Shown piece after piece: positions 6,933-9,412 of a DNA stretch of 9,412 nt; the stretch's first letter is position 1, and each line of letters starts with the position of its first letter. The notes under the pieces are model-generated. The model searched no databases. It had not been told where the DNA came from and worked only from the letters and a program-made list of their open reading frames with translations. The position numbers and the translations under genes were made by a program. The DNA is from CAZGOM01 sp964527265 (lineage in GTDB: Bacteria; Planctomycetota; Phycisphaerae; Phycisphaerales; Phycisphaeraceae). The stretch spans positions 1 through 9,412 of the forward strand of contig CAZGOM010000207.1 in the NCBI GenBank assembly GCA_964527265.1, read 5' to 3'.

Positions 6933-7655
6933 ATGCTCGCTCTGCTTGCCCAACAAGCCGTCACCACAACCGCCCCTGCCGGCGGGGACTTGAAAAACGC
7001 CATCCCCTGGTTTGTCTGGCCCGTACTTGGCTATCTGTGCGGCTGCGTTTCATTCGCATGGATCATCGGCAAAGCCCACGGCGTAGACCTCATGAAAGAG
7101 GGCAGCCGTAATCTGGGCGCCACCAACGTCGGTCGTGTGCTGGGCAAAAAATGGGGCTACATCTGCTTCCTGGCCGACGCGCTTAAGGGCTTCCTGCCCG
7201 TGATCATCGCCGGAGCGGTGATGGGCTGGGTTGGAAAAACCAACATCTCCAACGGCGAAGCGTGGCATTGGCTCTTTGTGGGGCTGGCCGCAATGCTGGG
7301 ACACATGTTCCCCTTCTGGCTCAAGTTCCGTGGAGGCAAAGGCGTCGCCACCGGGCTTGGCGTTCTGCTGGCGTTCTGGCCGATGGTGACCCTTCCCGCG
7401 GCCGCGGCGTTTGCGCTGTGGATCATCCTCGTGCTGATCACCCGATACATCAGTGTGGGAAGCATCGCGGCCGCGGTCGCGCTCCCCTTCCTGGTGTTTG
7501 GCTATGGATTCATCAACCAAGTCAAAGTGAACCAGGCTGCGCCGTTTCTGCTCACCACGGTGCTCATGGGCGCAATGGTGATCCTGCGCCATCGGGGGAA
7601 CATCAAACGCCTTCGGGAAGGTACAGAAACGAAGATCGGCGCCAAGAAGGTGTGA
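6933..7655 (+). CDS. plsY: Acyl-phosphate:glycerol-3-phosphate acyltransferase PlsY
   Basis: Integral inner-membrane enzyme that transfers the acyl group from acyl phosphate to glycerol 3-phosphate, giving lysophosphatidic acid, the first step of phosphatidic acid synthesis (partner of PlsX). At 240 aa it is slightly longer than usual (about 190-220), because of a short N-terminal extension and the linker near 101-110. The three family motifs are present: GSRNLGATNVGR (57-68), LGHMFPFWLKFRGGKGVAT (122-140) and RHRGNIKRLREGTE (219-232). Hydrophobic segments lie near residues 26-47, 78-100, 111-130, 141-170 and 174-193, with another near 203-217, fitting the multi-pass topology. In motif 1 the usual GSGN is GSRN, with Arg replacing Gly. 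The start at 6933 has TGGAG 5 nt upstream. It is convergent with the reverse transcriptase gene, 65 bp apart. Confidence 0.95.
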   Translation: MLALLAQQAVTTTAPAGGDLKNAIPWFVWPVLGYLCGCVSFAWIIGKAHGVDLMKEGSRNLGATNVGRVLGKKWGYICFLADALKGFLPVIIAGAVMGWVGKTNISNGEAWHWLFVGLAAMLGHMFPFWLKFRGGKGVATGLGVLLAFWPMVTLPAAAAFALWIILVLITRYISVGSIAAAVALPFLVFGYGFINQVKVNQAAPFLLTTVLMGAMVILRHRGNIKRLREGTETKIGAKKV

Positions 7656-7693
7656 AGCATTGGCCATTTCGCTGCTTCACCTTCACATTTTTT
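7652..7693 (+). terminator. Putative intrinsic terminator of plsY overlapping its stop codon
   Basis: A perfect 8-bp inverted repeat, GTGAAGCA (7652-7659) and TGCTTCAC (7673-7680), encloses a 13-nt loop. It begins inside the last plsY codons and includes the TGA stop. Six T residues follow at 7688-7693, 7 nt beyond the stem, which is farther than in a canonical terminator. On the minus strand the hairpin lies downstream of the reverse transcriptase stop but has no T-run. Confidence 0.4.
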
Positions 7694-7720
7694 CAACCGC
7701 ACTATTTCTTCTTACCAGTT

Positions 7721-9196
7721 CTACTTCCTGACGAGGCGGACCTTAAGTGTCCGGCCCTGAAGCTCGTTGATCATCCCCACCCATCCGATGCGGCCAAGGA
7801 CCTTGGCGCGCTGTTCCTTGTATTCCGGAGTGCTTGAAGAAAGCTTGTTCAACTGGTGAATGGCCGCGCGAACCTTGCGCCGCTGCACACGCGAGATACC
7901 CAGCGTGCCGCTGGCGACGTTCACGCCCGTCACTTCCTGCTTGCTCCCCGCTCGGCTCACCTTGGTTTTCTTGCCGTTGACGACAAAACCCTCGGCTTCG
8001 ATGATCCGCTTGGCCATGGCATGCACCGACGCCACTTTCATGTCCCCGGCACCAGAAAACGTCAGGTCATCGGCATAACGGGAATATGCGCACCCCATCC
8101 GCTTGGCCAGGCCCGCCAGGCGGCGATCCAACCGATGCACCACGGCATTGCAAACGCCCGGGCTGGTGGGCGCACCCTGCACACAATGCCGGCTACCCAC
8201 CGGGACGAAAACCGTTTTGCCGCCCATCTCAATCGGTTGGCGCACCGCTTCGGTCATAAGACACGCCATCGCCGTGGCGACGGTGTAGCTGTACCCCACG
8301 CTGACCAGAAGCCCGCGCACACGCCCAAAATGAACGGAAGGAAAAAAATCCTTCAGATCCATTTTCAGGATGATCGGCTTGCCGGCATGAAGTTGTGCGT
8401 TGGTCTTCACCGACTTTTTTGGAACAAAGCCGTGTGCATACTCGCTGACCGGCAGCTTGTTGACCACCAGCATGTTGAGTTTGGCCTGCACGGCTTTGAG
8501 TTTGCGCTTGGGCGCCATGATCAGCCGCTCGCCGCCTGAGCGCTTGGGCACCGCAAAGGTGACGTAATGCATCACCGTATCGGTCTTCCTGTGCGTAGCC
8601 ATCCACTTAAGCTCACCGGTGGAGATGCTCAGCGCACGGGCCAGCTCATCTAAGCTTTCAAAATGAGGTAGATCCCAGCGTCCAAGCTGCTGGGGATCGG
8701 CCAGAAGCGAACGCAGGCTTTTGTCGTTGGTCCGATAAGTGTCGGAAAAAAGAAGCCGCGCTTCTTCCCTGGAAATGTACGGCTCACGGTCGACATAATG
8801 GACTTTGGCGGCTTTGGGCTCCAGGCGAGCATCGCGCAGGACCCGGCGACGGTGCTTTTCTTTAAGCAGACCACCGGCAGCCTCCGGCTTTGCTGCAGCT
8901 TTAGGAGCCGCGGCTTTTCCCGTCGACGCTTTACCAGAAGGCATCAGCCCCACTTTGGACCCGCTGGATGGCCCTTCATCATCGTCATCATCAAATTCTT
9001 CGCCAAGCTTGCCCGCGGGCGCAAGAGGAGCAACCGAAGCCTTCGAGGGAGCAGGCGATGCGGGCATATGCGGCTGTACTGGAACTTTGCCGGCAACTGG
9101 GCCAGCACTGAGCCCGGGGTTTTTGCCCGGCTCTGCGCCGCCTTCCTCGCCGGGCTTCATGCCCAGGCCTTTTTTGATCGAATCCCAAAGACCCAT
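7721..9196 (-). CDS. Retron-type reverse transcriptase with long N-terminal extension
   Basis: RNA-directed DNA polymerase expected to use a cognate msr-msd RNA as both primer and template to make msDNA. The palm motifs are complete: VPKRSGGERLIMAPK (216-230), KMDLKDFF (278-285, catalytic D280), QGAPTSP (340-346) and YADDLTFSG (374-382, D376 and D377). Retron-specific marks are NAQLH (266-270, NAxxH) and VTG (422-424). The usual Pro before QGAPTSP is Val (V339). Residues 1-115 are low-complexity, rich in Ala, Pro, Gly and Lys, with an acidic run DDDDDE (69-74). The conserved part starts near residue 130. At 491 aa it resembles the long RTs of myxobacterial retrons such as Mx162 (about 485 aa) rather than the ~320-aa E. 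coli types. The ATG at 9196 is the most upstream possible, since an in-frame TGA lies 9 nt before it; GAGG at 9201-9204 is the likely ribosome site. No effector gene adjoins it within the window. Confidence 0.93.
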   Translation of the reverse strand: MGLWDSIKKGLGMKPGEEGGAEPGKNPGLSAGPVAGKVPVQPHMPASPAPSKASVAPLAPAGKLGEEFDDDDDEGPSSGSKVGLMPSGKASTGKAAAPKAAAKPEAAGGLLKEKHRRRVLRDARLEPKAAKVHYVDREPYISREEARLLFSDTYRTNDKSLRSLLADPQQLGRWDLPHFESLDELARALSISTGELKWMATHRKTDTVMHYVTFAVPKRSGGERLIMAPKRKLKAVQAKLNMLVVNKLPVSEYAHGFVPKKSVKTNAQLHAGKPIILKMDLKDFFPSVHFGRVRGLLVSVGYSYTVATAMACLMTEAVRQPIEMGGKTVFVPVGSRHCVQGAPTSPGVCNAVVHRLDRRLAGLAKRMGCAYSRYADDLTFSGAGDMKVASVHAMAKRIIEAEGFVVNGKKTKVSRAGSKQEVTGVNVASGTLGISRVQRRKVRAAIHQLNKLSSSTPEYKEQRAKVLGRIGWVGMINELQGRTLKVRLVRK

Positions 9197-9412
9197 CGTG
9201 CCTCACGCTCCCTGGGTCCACCGGCGTGGTGATGCCGTGGCCCTGAACGTTCATTGACCTGAAAAACATTCACCCATCAAAACTAAAAAGCAAAGGGCAG
9301 GCGGCAAACCACTTGCGAGGCTCTGGACCCCACGGCACGTGACGTTTCGCACGTCATGTGCCCAGGCGATGTGAAGCGTCAAAACTCATCCACGGCGGTG
9401 CACCGAGGAACA
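9197..9412 (-). ncRNA. Candidate region for the retron msr-msd RNA (boundaries not defined)
   Basis: Retron msr-msd RNAs are encoded just upstream of the RT on the same strand. The 216 bp available here contain no coding frame but hold several RNA-like pairings on the minus strand: a strong hairpin (9334-9362); GCCGTGG (9396-9390) and TGCCGTGG (9337-9330), both complementary to CCACGGC(A) beginning at 9240; and GGGTCCA (9330-9324) complementary to TGGACCC (9220-9214). A 7-bp a1/a2-like pair at 9396-9390 and 9240-9234 would enclose about 150 nt, a plausible retron size. However, I see no long msd stem and no clear branching-G context. The RNA may extend beyond the right edge or lie elsewhere. 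Confidence 0.35.
9334..9362. repeat. Strong 12-bp hairpin with 5-nt loop upstream of the RT
   Basis: On the minus strand GGCACATGACGT pairs with ACGTCACGTGCC with one A·C mismatch, around the loop GCGAA. Neither strand has a T-run after it, so it is not an intrinsic terminator. Lying 138 bp upstream of the RT start, it may be a stem of the msr or msd part of a retron RNA. A protein-binding palindrome is the alternative. Confidence 0.6.

Noticed and set aside
7856..8539. Plus-strand ORF of 227 codons antisense to the RT, considered as a retron partner
   Set aside because: It is entirely a shadow of the RT frame, is His/Arg-rich, and has no plausible domain. It is not an effector.
9334..9362. 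Hairpin upstream of the RT as a rho-independent terminator
   Set aside because: No T-run follows the stem on either strand.
1..9412. CRISPR array, tRNA or rRNA genes, IS elements
   Set aside because: No regularly spaced repeats, no cloverleaf-like or rRNA-like stretch and no transposase motif were seen on either strand.

Overview
The window is GC-rich bacterial DNA, gene-dense and apparently chromosomal. It carries ordinary housekeeping genes (pdxA, plsY), a Gfo/Idh/MocA oxidoreductase, several genes I do not recognise, and one retron-type reverse transcriptase. The style of the PdxA sequence and the reverse transcriptase with a long Ala/Pro-rich N-terminus suggest a planctomycete-like (possibly Phycisphaerae) or myxobacterium-like organism. 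This is a tentative inference; there is no rRNA or other decisive marker here.

Layout. Positions 1-4593 (minus strand) hold a tight co-directional block. It contains two tandem paralogues of about 590 residues and unknown function (2827-4593, then 1024-2805), followed by pdxA (1-1001, whose C-terminus runs off the left edge). The spacers are only 21-22 bp, so they are probably one operon. A 285-bp gene-free stretch (4594-4878) with short direct and inverted GGGTTA-containing repeats lies upstream. Next is a 231-residue protein I do not recognise (4879-5574, minus), divergent across a 167-bp promoter region from a Gfo/Idh/MocA dehydrogenase (5742-6827, plus). plsY follows (6933-7655, plus) with a terminator-like inverted repeat overlapping its stop codon. 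Convergent with plsY is a retron-type reverse transcriptase of 491 residues (7721-9196, minus). The 216 bp between its start and the right edge contain a strong 12-bp hairpin and spaced inverted repeats, which is where a retron msr-msd non-coding RNA would be expected.

How the genes may work together. PlsY makes lysophosphatidic acid for phospholipid synthesis, and PdxA acts in pyridoxal phosphate synthesis (or, as the PdxA2 subtype, in sugar-acid catabolism). The unknown paralogues and the Gfo/Idh/MocA enzyme could form a carbohydrate-related neighbourhood, but that is inference. The most notable item is the retron RT: catalytic residues and the retron hallmarks NAxxH and VTG are intact, a long low-complexity acidic N-terminus is present, and no effector gene lies within the window.
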